The notes: a model not told the origin generated them from the sequence alone. Positions 18,879 through 27,968 are shown, numbered from the stretch's first letter. The stretch is DNA of 37,974 nt from an uncultured Bacteroides sp. (GCA_947074205.1 CAMTOQ010000029.1:1-37974), one strand, 5' to 3'. A program made the numbers and translations.

Positions 18879-19363
18879 TTCTCTTTTTTATTTGTAATAC
18901 TTAATTTCTTTTTCTTGTTGGCTCTTACACATCGGCTGCACAAGCCATAGATATAGAGGGAATAGTGTGATAATTGAAAACGATTGAGTTTAGTGCTTTC
19001 GATGGCACACTGGAGACTCTCGTTTTGAAATTCAGTGACCTTGCCACATTGTGTACAGATCTGGTGATGGTGCGTGTCGCGGTTATACGATTTCTCGTAT
19101 TGCGAAGAGTTGCCGAACTGATGTTTGATAACCAGCCTAGCATTCATTAGAAGAATAATAGTGTTGTAAAGTGTAGCGCGGCTTACTCTGAATTTCTCCT
19201 GATCCATCATCAGTGAGTAGAGCGTATCTATATCAAAATGTCCGTCTATGGAGTAGATAGTGTCGAGTATGGCATATCGCTCGGGAGTCTTGCGATGCCC
19301 ATTAGCGCTTAGATATTCAGTGAATATCTGTTTTACTGTATCCTTAACATTTTGTGTATCCAT
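18875..19363 (-). CDS. Fur/PerR-family metal-dependent regulator
   Basis: This encodes 162 residues. The N-terminal winged helix includes RKTPERYAILDTIY and VSRATLYNTIILL (recognition region about residues 60-72). The C-terminal dimer and metal domain has HHHQICTQCGK (His98-100, Cys103, Cys106), His133 and a second pair Cys142-Cys145, so the structural zinc site is complete. It should repress iron- or peroxide-related genes when metal is bound. I cannot tell Fur from PerR or Zur from sequence alone. A lysine-rich tail (KKKKLSITNKKEK) closes the protein and overlaps purA. Confidence 0.9.
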   Translation of the reverse strand: MDTQNVKDTVKQIFTEYLSANGHRKTPERYAILDTIYSIDGHFDIDTLYSLMMDQEKFRVSRATLYNTIILLMNARLVIKHQFGNSSQYEKSYNRDTHHHQICTQCGKVTEFQNESLQCAIESTKLNRFQLSHYSLYIYGLCSRCVRANKKKKLSITNKKEK

Positions 19364-19386
19364 AAATGGGCTGTAGTAACCGCGAA

Positions 19387-19394
19387 CAAAGTTA
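19387..19394 (-). promoter_or_regulatory. Probable -7 element of the fur-purA unit
   Basis: TAACTTTG on the minus strand fits TAnnTTTG and lies 24 bases before the ATG at 19363, so the leader would be short. The -33 region (TTAC) is weak. Confidence 0.45.
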
Positions 19395-19466
19395 AAACTA
19401 TTTTGCGGAAAGAGTAATATTTAAACCTATTTTTTCAGATAATAACGAGTAAGCCATCAATCTTAT

Positions 19467-19515
19467 AAAAAAAAGAAAGTGAACTTGCGCTAAATATTAA
19501 CACAAGTCCACTTTC
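19467..19515 (-). terminator. Terminator of the DPP III-AlkD unit
   Basis: A 13-base stem (19475-19487 with 19503-19515, one mismatch or G-T pair) is followed on the minus strand by eight T residues. Confidence 0.85.
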
Positions 19516-19541
19516 AAACTATATCGACAGTGCGAATAACG

Positions 19542-20204
19542 CTACACTTCCGATTCCTGTTTTACCATATTATAAAGCAACTGTTCCGCTTCTTTGGGAG
19601 AATCTTTCATAGACTCCACAAGACGACACACCACAAAAGCGTTTTGCTCACTGTGCTGCATAAACTTGCGTATGGCTAGCATGGCAGCATTGCGCACGGC
19701 ATAACTACCCGACAATGTTGCAGCTACTGCCTGATCGAGCAATTGACCAGAAGCACGCTCAGTCATATCACCTTTCTGCGATAAGAGTCGAGCCACAGTG
19801 AGGTAACCACAAATCTGGGGATACTCTTCTTCGGAAGCAATCCACTCAAAGGTTTTAGCCGGCGCGTAAGGTAAATGCTGAAAAAGATTCATACAAGTAA
19901 GCTCGGCCATCTCTTGGCTAGGCATATTTTCGATCCATATATCAGCTATCTCAGGATAAAAGGAATCAATAGGTTGAAGCATACCCGCTAAGATCATGCA
20001 TTCGCGAATATCTTCTTTCCAAAGAGCTTGCGCTAGATCGTGGTTTTTCTCATAACCTGCGGCAATCTCTTTAAGTCGAGGAAGTTCTATACCAAAGTTA
20101 AGTTTATAGTTAAGACCTTTCTCGCGCATACTTTGCGACACAGCTCCGTTCATAAAGAGACGGAACTGAGCCTTGATTGCTTTTATTTGTTCTTGTACAC
20201 TCAT
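19542..20204 (-). CDS. AlkD-like DNA alkylation repair family protein
   Basis: This encodes 220 residues, built of HEAT-like helical repeats as in the AlkD/AlkC DNA glycosylases. Supporting blocks are YKLNFGIELPRLKEIAAGY, LAQALWKEDIRECMILAGML and YAVRNAAMLAIRKFMQ. Whether it excises alkylated bases cannot be judged here, because many HEAT-repeat relatives are not enzymes. The start codon lies 6 bases after the stop of the dipeptidyl peptidase gene, and a terminator follows, so the two genes probably form one operon. Confidence 0.75.
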   Translation of the reverse strand: MSVQEQIKAIKAQFRLFMNGAVSQSMREKGLNYKLNFGIELPRLKEIAAGYEKNHDLAQALWKEDIRECMILAGMLQPIDSFYPEIADIWIENMPSQEMAELTCMNLFQHLPYAPAKTFEWIASEEEYPQICGYLTVARLLSQKGDMTERASGQLLDQAVAATLSGSYAVRNAAMLAIRKFMQHSEQNAFVVCRLVESMKDSPKEAEQLLYNMVKQESEV

Positions 20205-20210
20205 ATACTA

Positions 20211-22259
20211 TTAATTGATAGAGGGCAAAGATGAATAGTCGCGGCTATAGCGCAACATCTGCTCTGCATACCCCTCGTCATAAGTCACCACAACGTCTGT
20301 GATGTTACCGTTATCATCTGTCACAGCTTCATATACTGGGTTTACAAAACCTTTGTAAGGTGAAAGGTTGAGTTTTTTATAACGCTCCAACACTTCGGCA
20401 TGAAGTTCTGGATCAACTTGCACTGCATAAGCTTCCACAATTTCGCGAGCAGCATTAAGATCGCCGGTCGACTTGATACGTTGAATATCCGCAAGAAGCT
20501 CGCCAAATAACTGGCGCACCTGCTCGTAGTCGTTTACTACCACGTAAGTCTTACCGTCCTTCTTAACCATTTCCACGACATTGTTTGGCTGGCCCTTCTC
20601 AAACACCCAACGCGCTATAAGTTGACGGTTGCGCATGTGCGACTCTTCAATATTATTGCCCGGTTCGATACGTACCAACTGAGTCATCAAACCATTCATC
20701 AAGAAATTATAGTATTCAGCTTTATAAGCGTCATTGTTTGGCAACAATCCAAGCTCCACCAATTTAGGATCGCCCATATAATAAAGACCAAATAGATCGG
20801 CACGTGCCTCTTCAATAGTCGAACCATACGCTTTCAAGGCATCAGGATCTACACCAGGCAACAACTTACCCGAGCCGTGCCCCAAACATTCGTGAAGATC
20901 AGTATGAAGATCGCCTGTTTGGTCGCCATATTGGTCAATGAGCTGTTTCTCTACATCGCTATAAATAAATTCATCGCCAAAACCGTTTCCATGAGACGCT
21001 TTGTTGTAAGCATCGGTAATATTACCAATAGTCACCGACTTAGAACCATGATTGGCACGAATCCAGTTGGCATTTGGAAGATTGATACCGATAGCAGTAG
21101 CCGGATATAGATCACCCGCCAAAATAGCAGCTGTGATCACCTTAGCTGATACCCCCTTCACTTCTTCCTTCTTAAACTGGCTATCTACCGGAGAGTTCGT
21201 TTCGAACCACTGTGCATTATCGCTAATAGTTTCAGTGCGCTTAGTAGCCTCCATATCTTTGAAGTTCACCAAAGACTCCCAGCTTGCTTTCATACCCAAT
21301 GGATCGCCATAACTCTCTGTGAAACCATTCACAAAGTCGATACGCGAATCAAGGTCGTTCACCCAAAGAATAGCGTATTCGTCAAACTGCTTCAAGTCGC
21401 CCGATTCGTAGTATGCAATTAGTTTGCTGATTACCGCTTTTTGTTTATCATTTTCGGCTACAGCCTCAGCTTTTTTCAACCAATACACCACACGTTCTAT
21501 AGCTGACGAATAGAGTCCACCTACTTTATAAACCTCTTCTGTCACCACTCCGTTCTTTTTCACCAATCGGCTATTTAGACCAAAAGATATAGGAGTAGCG
21601 TCGGCCGGATTCTTCATGGCATCATAAAAAGCTTCAGCCTCTGCTTGGGTCACTCCATCATAATAGTTGCACGCTGATGTAAGCACCAAATCCTCACCAT
21701 TCGCTTGGTTAACACGCTTAGGCATCACATTGCGATCGAAAATTACCGGAAAGATTTCAGCACAAAATTCATCTACACTCTGACCCTCGGCCAAAGGCAA
21801 TTGATCTACGTCTACCGATGCGATAGCACCTTTCAAGAACTCAGCAGAGAAGCCTGGTACAAACTTATCCATACCATAGTGATGATGAATGCCATTGGCA
21901 AACCACACTCGCTTCAAGTAGGTTTCTAGCTCCTTGTATTCAGTATTATTTTTATCGCCAGGATATTGTGTATAGATTGCCTCTAGCAACCTACGAATAC
22001 GAAGATTATATTTCCCATTCTGATCAAATAGGATATCACGCCCCTCTAAACCAGCTTGAGTTAGATAGTAAATCAGTTCCTTCTGCTTCAAATTTAATTC
22101 TTCAAAGCCTGGTACCTTATAGCGCAATACTTGTAAATCGGCAAATTGTTCCACTGTATAATTAAAATTTTCTGAATCTGCTTTTCTGTTGGCATCGTCA
22201 CAAGCTGTGAAACCAAGAGTAGCAGAAGTAATTAAAGATAAAATCAACTTCTTCTTCAT
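20211..22259 (-). CDS. Dipeptidyl peptidase III (M49), lipoprotein
   Basis: This encodes 682 residues. The M49 zinc site is HECLGH (His456, Glu457, His461), with the third ligand Glu484 in EEARAD 27 residues after Glu457, the same spacing as in the Bacteroides thetaiotaomicron enzyme. HECLGH, instead of the eukaryotic HELLGH, is the Bacteroides form. DPP III releases dipeptides from the N-terminus of short peptides. The N-terminus (MKKKLILSLITSATLGFTAC) is a lipoprotein signal with Cys20, followed by two aspartates, so the enzyme is likely lipidated and outside the cytoplasm. It leads an operon with the AlkD-like gene. Confidence 0.93.
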   Translation of the reverse strand: MKKKLILSLITSATLGFTACDDANRKADSENFNYTVEQFADLQVLRYKVPGFEELNLKQKELIYYLTQAGLEGRDILFDQNGKYNLRIRRLLEAIYTQYPGDKNNTEYKELETYLKRVWFANGIHHHYGMDKFVPGFSAEFLKGAIASVDVDQLPLAEGQSVDEFCAEIFPVIFDRNVMPKRVNQANGEDLVLTSACNYYDGVTQAEAEAFYDAMKNPADATPISFGLNSRLVKKNGVVTEEVYKVGGLYSSAIERVVYWLKKAEAVAENDKQKAVISKLIAYYESGDLKQFDEYAILWVNDLDSRIDFVNGFTESYGDPLGMKASWESLVNFKDMEATKRTETISDNAQWFETNSPVDSQFKKEEVKGVSAKVITAAILAGDLYPATAIGINLPNANWIRANHGSKSVTIGNITDAYNKASHGNGFGDEFIYSDVEKQLIDQYGDQTGDLHTDLHECLGHGSGKLLPGVDPDALKAYGSTIEEARADLFGLYYMGDPKLVELGLLPNNDAYKAEYYNFLMNGLMTQLVRIEPGNNIEESHMRNRQLIARWVFEKGQPNNVVEMVKKDGKTYVVVNDYEQVRQLFGELLADIQRIKSTGDLNAAREIVEAYAVQVDPELHAEVLERYKKLNLSPYKGFVNPVYEAVTDDNGNITDVVVTYDEGYAEQMLRYSRDYSSLPSIN

Positions 22260-22300
22260 TTATAATAGTTTTGAGAATAATCGCATATAAAAATAGGAAA

Positions 22301-22340
22301 AAGGGAATATCCAACCTGAAACGGTTAAGGATAATTCCCT
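22301..22340 (-). terminator. Terminator after the AraC-type regulator
   Basis: AGGGAATATCC (22302-22312) and its near-complement GGATAATTCCCT (22329-22340) form a bulged stem; T-rich sequence follows on the minus strand. Confidence 0.6.
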
Positions 22341-22370
22341 CTTTTAACACATCAAATGTCAGCTAGACAT

Positions 22371-22838
22371 TTATTTCTTGCTTTTTTCAAACTGCTCTTT
22401 ACGATAACCGTTAGGAGTTTTCCCCACATTTTTATAAAATGCAGCATAAAAAGATTGGCGGTTGGCGAAGCCCACCATTGCACTAATCTCTTCTACATTT
22501 TTGTCAGCATAACGCTTGTCTGTTAATAGATGCAATGCATCTTTTACACGATATTCGTTTAACAAACAAGAGTAATTTTGACCAAAGCGTGAGTTAACAA
22601 CAGCTGATAAATAGCGTGTATTTGTCTTCAACTCTTTTGCCAAATCTTTGGCAGAATAGTCAGGATCCTTGTACTTTTTCTGAACCACAATGATGTTCAA
22701 AATCTTGTCGTACAATTCGTCTGCCAACTCAGGTCTAATTAGAGATCTGTAGGCAGCCTTTTTCTCTTTTTTGTCGCGCAGGTTGTACGGACGTTTTTCA
22801 GAGGATTCATTTTGGTTTTTGTTCTCTAAATCATTCAT
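22371..22838 (-). CDS. Small AraC-type DNA-binding regulator
   Basis: This encodes 155 residues. The two helix-turn-helix motifs of an AraC domain occupy about residues 60-148: YSAKDLAKELKTNTRYLSAVV and VEEISAMVGFANRQSFYAAF, then KNVGKTPNGYRKE. There is no sensor domain; the first 40 residues are polar and lysine-rich (KKEKKAAYR). It therefore probably responds to a partner or acts as a constitutive or autoregulated factor. It lies upstream of the dipeptidyl peptidase III gene on the same strand, but a terminator separates the two. Target genes are unknown. Confidence 0.88.
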   Translation of the reverse strand: MNDLENKNQNESSEKRPYNLRDKKEKKAAYRSLIRPELADELYDKILNIIVVQKKYKDPDYSAKDLAKELKTNTRYLSAVVNSRFGQNYSCLLNEYRVKDALHLLTDKRYADKNVEEISAMVGFANRQSFYAAFYKNVGKTPNGYRKEQFEKSKK

Positions 22839-22873
22839 AAAAAATACTGGTTAGGGTTTGTTCGTCAAATGAC

Positions 22874-22886
22874 ATCAGTCACTGAT
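22874..22886. promoter_or_regulatory. Perfect 13-base palindrome upstream of the AraC-type gene
   Basis: ATCAGT-C-ACTGAT lies 36 bases before the start of the regulator. It could be an operator for autoregulation. The remaining 285-base gap to recQ contains a poly-T tract (22911-22920) and the recQ -7 element, and nothing else that I can see. Confidence 0.3.
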
Positions 22887-23102
22887 ACCATTTATTGTTA
22901 CAAATTTCTATTTTTTTTTTGACATATGCAATCTTTCAATATCTGTTTTTTTATTTAAAAAAATATAAATATCGAATTCCCAGAGAACTTTCCATGCAGT
23001 ATTTTTACAGCGATAGATTTATATAGATTTTAATTACTGATAACAGGCAATTAAAGGCACTATTATATTAATGATTAGGGCATCATAGCAGATAAAAACA
23101 GC

Positions 23103-23110
23103 TACCTTTG
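23103..23110 (+). promoter_or_regulatory. Probable -7 element of recQ
   Basis: TACCTTTG fits TAnnTTTG and lies 13 bases before the ATG at 23124. Transcription would start almost at the ATG at 23124, so translation may begin at the second ATG (23133, MEQTLKKYFG). Confidence 0.45.
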
Positions 23111-23123
23111 TGCGCTAGAAAAT

Positions 23124-24944
23124 ATGTATACAATGGAGCAAACTCTAAAGAAATATTTTGGCTATGATTCTTTTCGGCCTCAGCAAAAAAACATCATCCA
23201 AAGCGTTCTGAACAAAAAAGACGCATTGGTTTTGATGCCAACAGGCGGGGGTAAGTCAATTTGTTATCAAATTCCTGCATTGCTAAGCGAAGGAACTGCA
23301 ATTGTAGTATCTCCCCTTATTTCACTGATGAAAGATCAGGTAGAAGCATTGCGAGCCAATGGGATAGCCACTGCTGCGCTCAACAGCAACAATGACGAAA
23401 CAGAGAATATGGAGATCAAACGCATGTGTTTAAGTGGCAAACTGAAGTTACTCTATATCTCTCCGGAAAGATTGTTGATGGAAATTGACTATTTGCTTCG
23501 CGACATGCAGATATCTCTATTTGCCATCGACGAAGCGCATTGTATATCGCAATGGGGGCACGATTTTAGACCTGAGTATACAAAAATGGGTGTCTTACAC
23601 GAGCGTTTCCCAAATGTTCCGGTGATAGCACTTACAGCTACGGCAGACAAGATTACGCGCCAAGACATCATACGTCAACTCCATTTGAAAGATCCGCAAC
23701 TGTTTATCACATCGTTCGACCGCCCTAACCTGAGTCTTGATGTAAAGAGGGGGTATCAACAACGCGAGAAACACAAGGAGTTGATTCATTTCATCAACCA
23801 ACATGCCAACGAAAGTGGTATCATCTACTGTATGAGTCGTAGCAAAACTGAGTCGGTAGCCCAAATGCTACAGAAGCATGGCATCGACAGCGCTGTGTAT
23901 CATGCAGGAATGTCGGCGCAACAACGCGATAGGGCGCAAGAAGATTTTATCAATGATAGAGTCCAAGTGGTGTGCGCTACTATCGCTTTCGGAATGGGTA
24001 TCAACAAGTCGAATGTGCGCTGGGTGATACACTATAATCTTCCTAAAAGTATAGAGAGTTTCTATCAAGAGATTGGACGTGCCGGGCGCGACGGGGTGGC
24101 AGCAGATACGCTACTATTCTATTCGCTAGGCGACTTGATATTGCTAACTAAGTTTGCTACCGAGAGTAGCCAGCAATCCATCAACACAGAAAAGCTTCAA
24201 CGCATACAGCAGTATGCCGAAGCCGACATCTGTCGCCGCCGCATCTTGCTAAATTACTTTGGCGAACAGAGCGAGCACGACTGTGGCAACTGTGACGTAT
24301 GTCGCAATCCACCGGAAAGATTTGACGGAACGGTTATTGTACAAAAGGCACTCAGTGCCATTGTGCGCACCAATCAACAGATTGGATCGAATATGCTTGT
24401 TGATATATTGAGAGGGTCCTTCTCGGCCGACCTCATTGAGAAAGGGTATGACAAGTTAAAGACTTTTGCAGCAGGGCGAGATATCCCGGGAAGAGATTGG
24501 CAAGACTATGTCTTACAAATGCTACAAATGGGATATATTGAGATTGCCTACAACGAAAACAACCATTTGAAGGTAACCGAAAGTGGCAGCAACATACTTT
24601 TTGGAAAGAAAGAGGCTCAACTGGTAACTATCAAGCGTACGGAAATTCCTCCAAAAGAGAAAGGACGAAAGAAAAAAGAACCGCAATCTCCATCGATATT
24701 TACCGGAAGCAACGCCAACGAAGACAAGGACTTATTCCAAGAATTGCGCGAGCTACGTTTGCGTTTGGCTTCGCACGAAGCGATTCCACCCTACATCGTC
24801 TTCTCGGACAAAGTGCTACATCTGCTTGCTGCCATACAGCCTACTACCATCGAAGCGTTTGGCGAAATCAACGGGGTGGGCGAAATCAAGAAGAACAAGT
24901 ATGGCAAAGATTTCATCAATCTAATAAAGAAACATCAATCATAA
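23124..24944 (+). CDS. recQ: ATP-dependent DNA helicase RecQ
   Basis: This encodes 606 residues (603 if translation begins at the ATG at 23133). It is a 3'-5' helicase for recombination and repair of stalled forks. Motifs: Walker A MPTGGGKS (residues 38-45), DEAH box Asp136-His139 followed by CISQWGHDFRPEY (the RecQ aromatic-rich loop), QRDRAQEDF and IGRAGRDG (motif VI). The zinc-binding cysteines 370, 387, 390 and 393, a winged-helix region, and a C-terminal HRDC domain (about residues 535-605) complete the usual layout. A basic linker (KEKGRKKKE) joins the winged helix to HRDC. It is transcribed alone and converges on the TPR gene. Confidence 0.96.
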   Translation: MYTMEQTLKKYFGYDSFRPQQKNIIQSVLNKKDALVLMPTGGGKSICYQIPALLSEGTAIVVSPLISLMKDQVEALRANGIATAALNSNNDETENMEIKRMCLSGKLKLLYISPERLLMEIDYLLRDMQISLFAIDEAHCISQWGHDFRPEYTKMGVLHERFPNVPVIALTATADKITRQDIIRQLHLKDPQLFITSFDRPNLSLDVKRGYQQREKHKELIHFINQHANESGIIYCMSRSKTESVAQMLQKHGIDSAVYHAGMSAQQRDRAQEDFINDRVQVVCATIAFGMGINKSNVRWVIHYNLPKSIESFYQEIGRAGRDGVAADTLLFYSLGDLILLTKFATESSQQSINTEKLQRIQQYAEADICRRRILLNYFGEQSEHDCGNCDVCRNPPERFDGTVIVQKALSAIVRTNQQIGSNMLVDILRGSFSADLIEKGYDKLKTFAAGRDIPGRDWQDYVLQMLQMGYIEIAYNENNHLKVTESGSNILFGKKEAQLVTIKRTEIPPKEKGRKKKEPQSPSIFTGSNANEDKDLFQELRELRLRLASHEAIPPYIVFSDKVLHLLAAIQPTTIEAFGEINGVGEIKKNKYGKDFINLIKKHQS

Positions 24945-24974
24945 ATACCTGATTTTCAGAGCATGCAAATACCG

Positions 24975-25066
24975 TTTGGTGGCAAGCCTTTGCTACGTTG
25001 CTGAGTAGCCCTTGCCACCGAGCTGAGTAGCTGTAGCCACCACGGTGAGTAGCTGTTGCCACCAAA
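24975..25066. repeat. Three 22-base tandem repeats inside an inverted repeat
   Basis: Three adjacent units of exactly 22 bases (25000-25021, 25022-25043, 25044-25065) share the pattern GNTGAGTAGCNNTNGCCACC. An 11-base arm TTTGGTGGCAA at 24975-24985 is exactly complementary to TTGCCACCAAA at 25056-25066, so the outer arm and the last unit can form a stem around the others. The cluster fills the space between the convergent ends of recQ and the TPR gene. Confidence 0.85.
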
Positions 25067-25081
25067 GCAACAAACTATAGT

Positions 25082-25903
25082 CTATTGACACTGCTTCAAC
25101 TGCTCGCGCAACGAAGATATAGGCACACCTAAAGAGATCGCTTTTTCGAAGTCGGCTTTGGCCAAAGCCTTCTTGCCTTGCAAAAGATAAATCTCCGCAC
25201 GAAGTGTGTAGGCATTGGCATCAGATGGAGCCAACTCAATGGCTTTTTCTAGATCTATCAATGCCAAATCATTATGATTCATCTCGCTTTCTATATCTGC
25301 ACGAGCCACATATAGTGTAGCATCATCTGGATAGCTATTCATCAGCTCATTAATATGCTCGATTGCTTCTCGAAGCTTGCCCTCTTTTTGAGACAACATA
25401 GCCAAGCCCAACTTACCGTTGAAGTTTCCCTTGTCCACAGCAAGAAGTTGCAGATAATCGGCTCGCGAAGCACCATATTCTCTTCGTATACTATTGAGAT
25501 AAGCACGCATCAACAAAGCCTCTTTGTTGTTAGGATCATAATCTAACACGCGAGAATAATCATATCTAGCCAAGGTGGCATCTCCCATCTCAGTGTAGAG
25601 AGCTGCTCTATCTAGCAAAATAGGAACTGAGGTAGGAATCAAGTTAATAGCGCATATATATGATTCTAATGCTTGTTCATATTGCCCTAACTGTTTTTGT
25701 ACCCAAGCTAAATTAGAAAATAATAAACCATTGGAAGGATTGGCCGGTTCTAGTTTCATCGCCTCTTTCAGAAGCTGCTCGGCCGTTTGCAAGCTATCCA
25801 CCTCAATAGCACGTATAGCAGCTTCGGACAACTGGTTATAAGATTGCTGTGCATTAAGGGCCAGTGACAAACTGCACAAAAGGGAGAGGATAAATATTCT
25901 CAT
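25082..25903 (-). CDS. Secreted TPR-repeat protein
   Basis: This encodes 273 residues from ATG 25903. The frame stays open to 25951, but the -7 element TATCTTTG overlaps that upstream codon, and only the start at 25903 gives a clean signal peptide (MRIFILSLLCSLSLALNAQQ). The rest is six to seven tetratricopeptide repeats: examples are NGLLFSNLAWVQKQLGQYEQALESY, PILLDRAALYTEMGDATLARYDY and ATLYVARADIESEMNHNDLALIDL. It is probably a periplasmic scaffold for protein contacts. Nothing points to a specific partner; neighbours on either side are divergent or convergent. Confidence 0.88.
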   Translation of the reverse strand: MRIFILSLLCSLSLALNAQQSYNQLSEAAIRAIEVDSLQTAEQLLKEAMKLEPANPSNGLLFSNLAWVQKQLGQYEQALESYICAINLIPTSVPILLDRAALYTEMGDATLARYDYSRVLDYDPNNKEALLMRAYLNSIRREYGASRADYLQLLAVDKGNFNGKLGLAMLSQKEGKLREAIEHINELMNSYPDDATLYVARADIESEMNHNDLALIDLEKAIELAPSDANAYTLRAEIYLLQGKKALAKADFEKAISLGVPISSLREQLKQCQ

Positions 25904-25948
25904 AATAGAAAAGATATTAATAGGACACAATTCTTTTGTAACCAGCCA

Positions 25949-25956
25949 CAAAGATA
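25949..25956 (-). promoter_or_regulatory. Probable -7 element of the TPR gene
   Basis: TATCTTTG on the minus strand fits TAnnTTTG. It lies 45 bases before the chosen ATG (25903) and supports that start over the one at 25951. Confidence 0.5.
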
Positions 25957-26072
25957 ACGCATCGTCCTAAAAATCAGTAAGCCCATTACTAAAAGAAACA
26001 AAAACGGATGTATTTATCATCTATTTATCCGAACTCAGATTAAATCAATAGTATAGTTTGCTGCGGATGTAG

Positions 26073-26080
26073 TACCTTTG
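26073..26080 (+). promoter_or_regulatory. Probable -7 element of the phosphotransferase-lpxF pair
   Basis: TACCTTTG fits TAnnTTTG, 37 bases before the ATG at 26118. A TTTG lies at 26057-26060, too close for the -33 position. Confidence 0.45.
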
Positions 26081-26117
26081 TCGTTAAACAATGTATTAAT
26101 TGAAAAAACCAAGCACA

Positions 26118-27944
26118 ATGAAAAGAAGAGTTCTTCTATTTTTGGTAACATACGTTCTGTTTATCTTGATATTTATAGTGCAAAAGCCGCTGTTTATGCT
26201 TTTCTACTGGAAACTATTTGGGGAAACGTTTACAAGCGAATGGTGGAGAGTGATTGTACACGGCCTACCACTTGATCTATCAATGGCCGGTTATCTTACT
26301 ATTGTGCCCGGGTTACTCATAGCGTCTTCTATTTGGATAGGAAAGAAGTGGATAAAGGGTCTACTTCGCGGCTATTTTCTACTCATATCCATACTGCTCT
26401 CCACTATCTTTGTGTTAGATTTAGGTCTCTATCAACATTGGGGATTCCGACTCGACACTACCCCACTGTTTTACTTCTTCAGCTCGCCAAGCGACGCAAT
26501 GGCTAGCATGGAGTTCAGCGAGATGTGGCAGGGCATAGTGGCATGGATACTTTTTGCATTGGCCTCTTGCGCTTTGCTATTTGCAACAGTTCGCTTGGTA
26601 GAAAAAATGCAACAACCGGCCCACAAAATTGCTATGACAAGTGTTATGGTGCTTTTAACAGCCCTACTGTTTATTCCCATCCGCGGTGGTTTTTCTGTCT
26701 CGACCATGAATATTGGCAAGGTCTATTTCAGTGATATACAGCAACTGAACCATGCGGCCATCAATCCGGCTTTTAGCCTCTTGGAGTCGGCTTCACGTCA
26801 AACCAATTTTGGAGATCAATATCGCTTTATGTCCGCTGAGTCGGCCGACATCCTTTTTAATGAACTCACCGACAAACCGGTGACCGATTCGATACCATCG
26901 CTATTCACAGTAAAGCAACCCAATGTGGTGTTCATCATATTAGAGAGTTTTTCCAACTATCTATTCGAATCGTTAGGAGGCGAACCCATCGCAGTGGAAC
27001 TTGATGAAGTGGCAAAAGAGGGTGTACTGTTTACCAATCTCTTTGCCAATAGTTTCCGAACAGACCGCGGGTTGGTTTCTATTTTTAGTGGCTATCCTGC
27101 CCAACCTACAACCAGCATAATGAAATATGCGCGTAAAACACAGAGTTTACCATCTATCCCCGCTAGTCTAAAATCTGTTGGCTACGCACCTTACTACTAT
27201 TATGGTGGTGATGCCGACTTTACTAATATGCGTTCTTATCTTATGTCGATGGGGATGGAAGATATTGTTTGCGACAAAGACTTCCCACTTTCTGAACGAT
27301 TAAGCAAATGGGGCGCACACGATGAAGTGGTGTTCCAACGCCTATTCACAGATATCAAGGACGATAAATTAAAGGAACCTTTTATTGTAGCTTTACAAAC
27401 ATCTAGCAGCCACGAGCCGTTTGAAGTACCTTTCTCGAAATTCGAAGATAAACGCCTCAACGCATTTGCTTATGCAGATAGTTGCACGGGAGACTTCATT
27501 CGATCTTTTTGCAGTCTTCCACTATGGGATGAGTCTATAGTGCTACTGGTTTCTGATCATTTAGGTGGCTACCCCAATAACATTAACACTCGCTCTTCCG
27601 AACGTTATCGCATTCCACTTATCATCACCGGAGGTGCTGTTCGTCAACCTATTCGTATAGACAACTATGGCTCTCAAATAGATATTGCCGCTACCCTACT
27701 CTATCAATTGGGCATACCTCATGAAGAGTTCATTTTTAGTAAAAACATACTCAACCCCGACTCACCGCATTTTGGTTACTTCACCTCGCCCAACTATTTC
27801 GGCATGGTTACACCCAATAATGAAGTGGTTTATGACTGTGATGCCAGCCAAGTGATACTAGACAGTGGCGATGCGCTTGGCAGCAACTTAGAACCGGGAA
27901 AAGCGATGTTGCAAAAACTTTATGACGATCTTTCTAAACGATAA
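26118..27944 (+). CDS. LTA synthase/EptA-like phosphotransferase (sulfatase fold)
   Basis: This encodes 608 residues from ATG 26118 (a TTG at 26100 is possible in the same frame, but the ATG directly precedes the membrane segments). The N-terminal part has about five transmembrane segments (about residues 1-215). The C-terminal periplasmic sulfatase-fold domain has the expected metal and catalytic residues: Glu276 (ILESFSNY), nucleophile Thr315 (NSFRTDRG) and Asp480-His481 (SDHLGGYPNN). Relatives transfer phosphoglycerol or phosphoethanolamine from membrane lipids to glycolipids or lipid A. It is followed after 24 bases by the LpxF-like phosphatase, which suggests action on lipid A, for example phosphoethanolamine at the 1-phosphate. 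The substrate is inferred. Confidence 0.85.
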   Translation: MKRRVLLFLVTYVLFILIFIVQKPLFMLFYWKLFGETFTSEWWRVIVHGLPLDLSMAGYLTIVPGLLIASSIWIGKKWIKGLLRGYFLLISILLSTIFVLDLGLYQHWGFRLDTTPLFYFFSSPSDAMASMEFSEMWQGIVAWILFALASCALLFATVRLVEKMQQPAHKIAMTSVMVLLTALLFIPIRGGFSVSTMNIGKVYFSDIQQLNHAAINPAFSLLESASRQTNFGDQYRFMSAESADILFNELTDKPVTDSIPSLFTVKQPNVVFIILESFSNYLFESLGGEPIAVELDEVAKEGVLFTNLFANSFRTDRGLVSIFSGYPAQPTTSIMKYARKTQSLPSIPASLKSVGYAPYYYYGGDADFTNMRSYLMSMGMEDIVCDKDFPLSERLSKWGAHDEVVFQRLFTDIKDDKLKEPFIVALQTSSSHEPFEVPFSKFEDKRLNAFAYADSCTGDFIRSFCSLPLWDESIVLLVSDHLGGYPNNINTRSSERYRIPLIITGGAVRQPIRIDNYGSQIDIAATLLYQLGIPHEEFIFSKNILNPDSPHFGYFTSPNYFGMVTPNNEVVYDCDASQVILDSGDALGSNLEPGKAMLQKLYDDLSKR

Positions 27945-27968
27945 ACAGTAAAACAAAATAATAGCGAT

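Noticed and set aside
24975..25066. CRISPR array
   Set aside because: The 22-base units are directly adjacent without spacers, there are only three, and no cas gene is near.
25904..25951. Longer N-terminus of the TPR protein (start at 25951)
   Set aside because: The promoter -7 element overlaps this start, and the extra residues precede a complete signal peptide.
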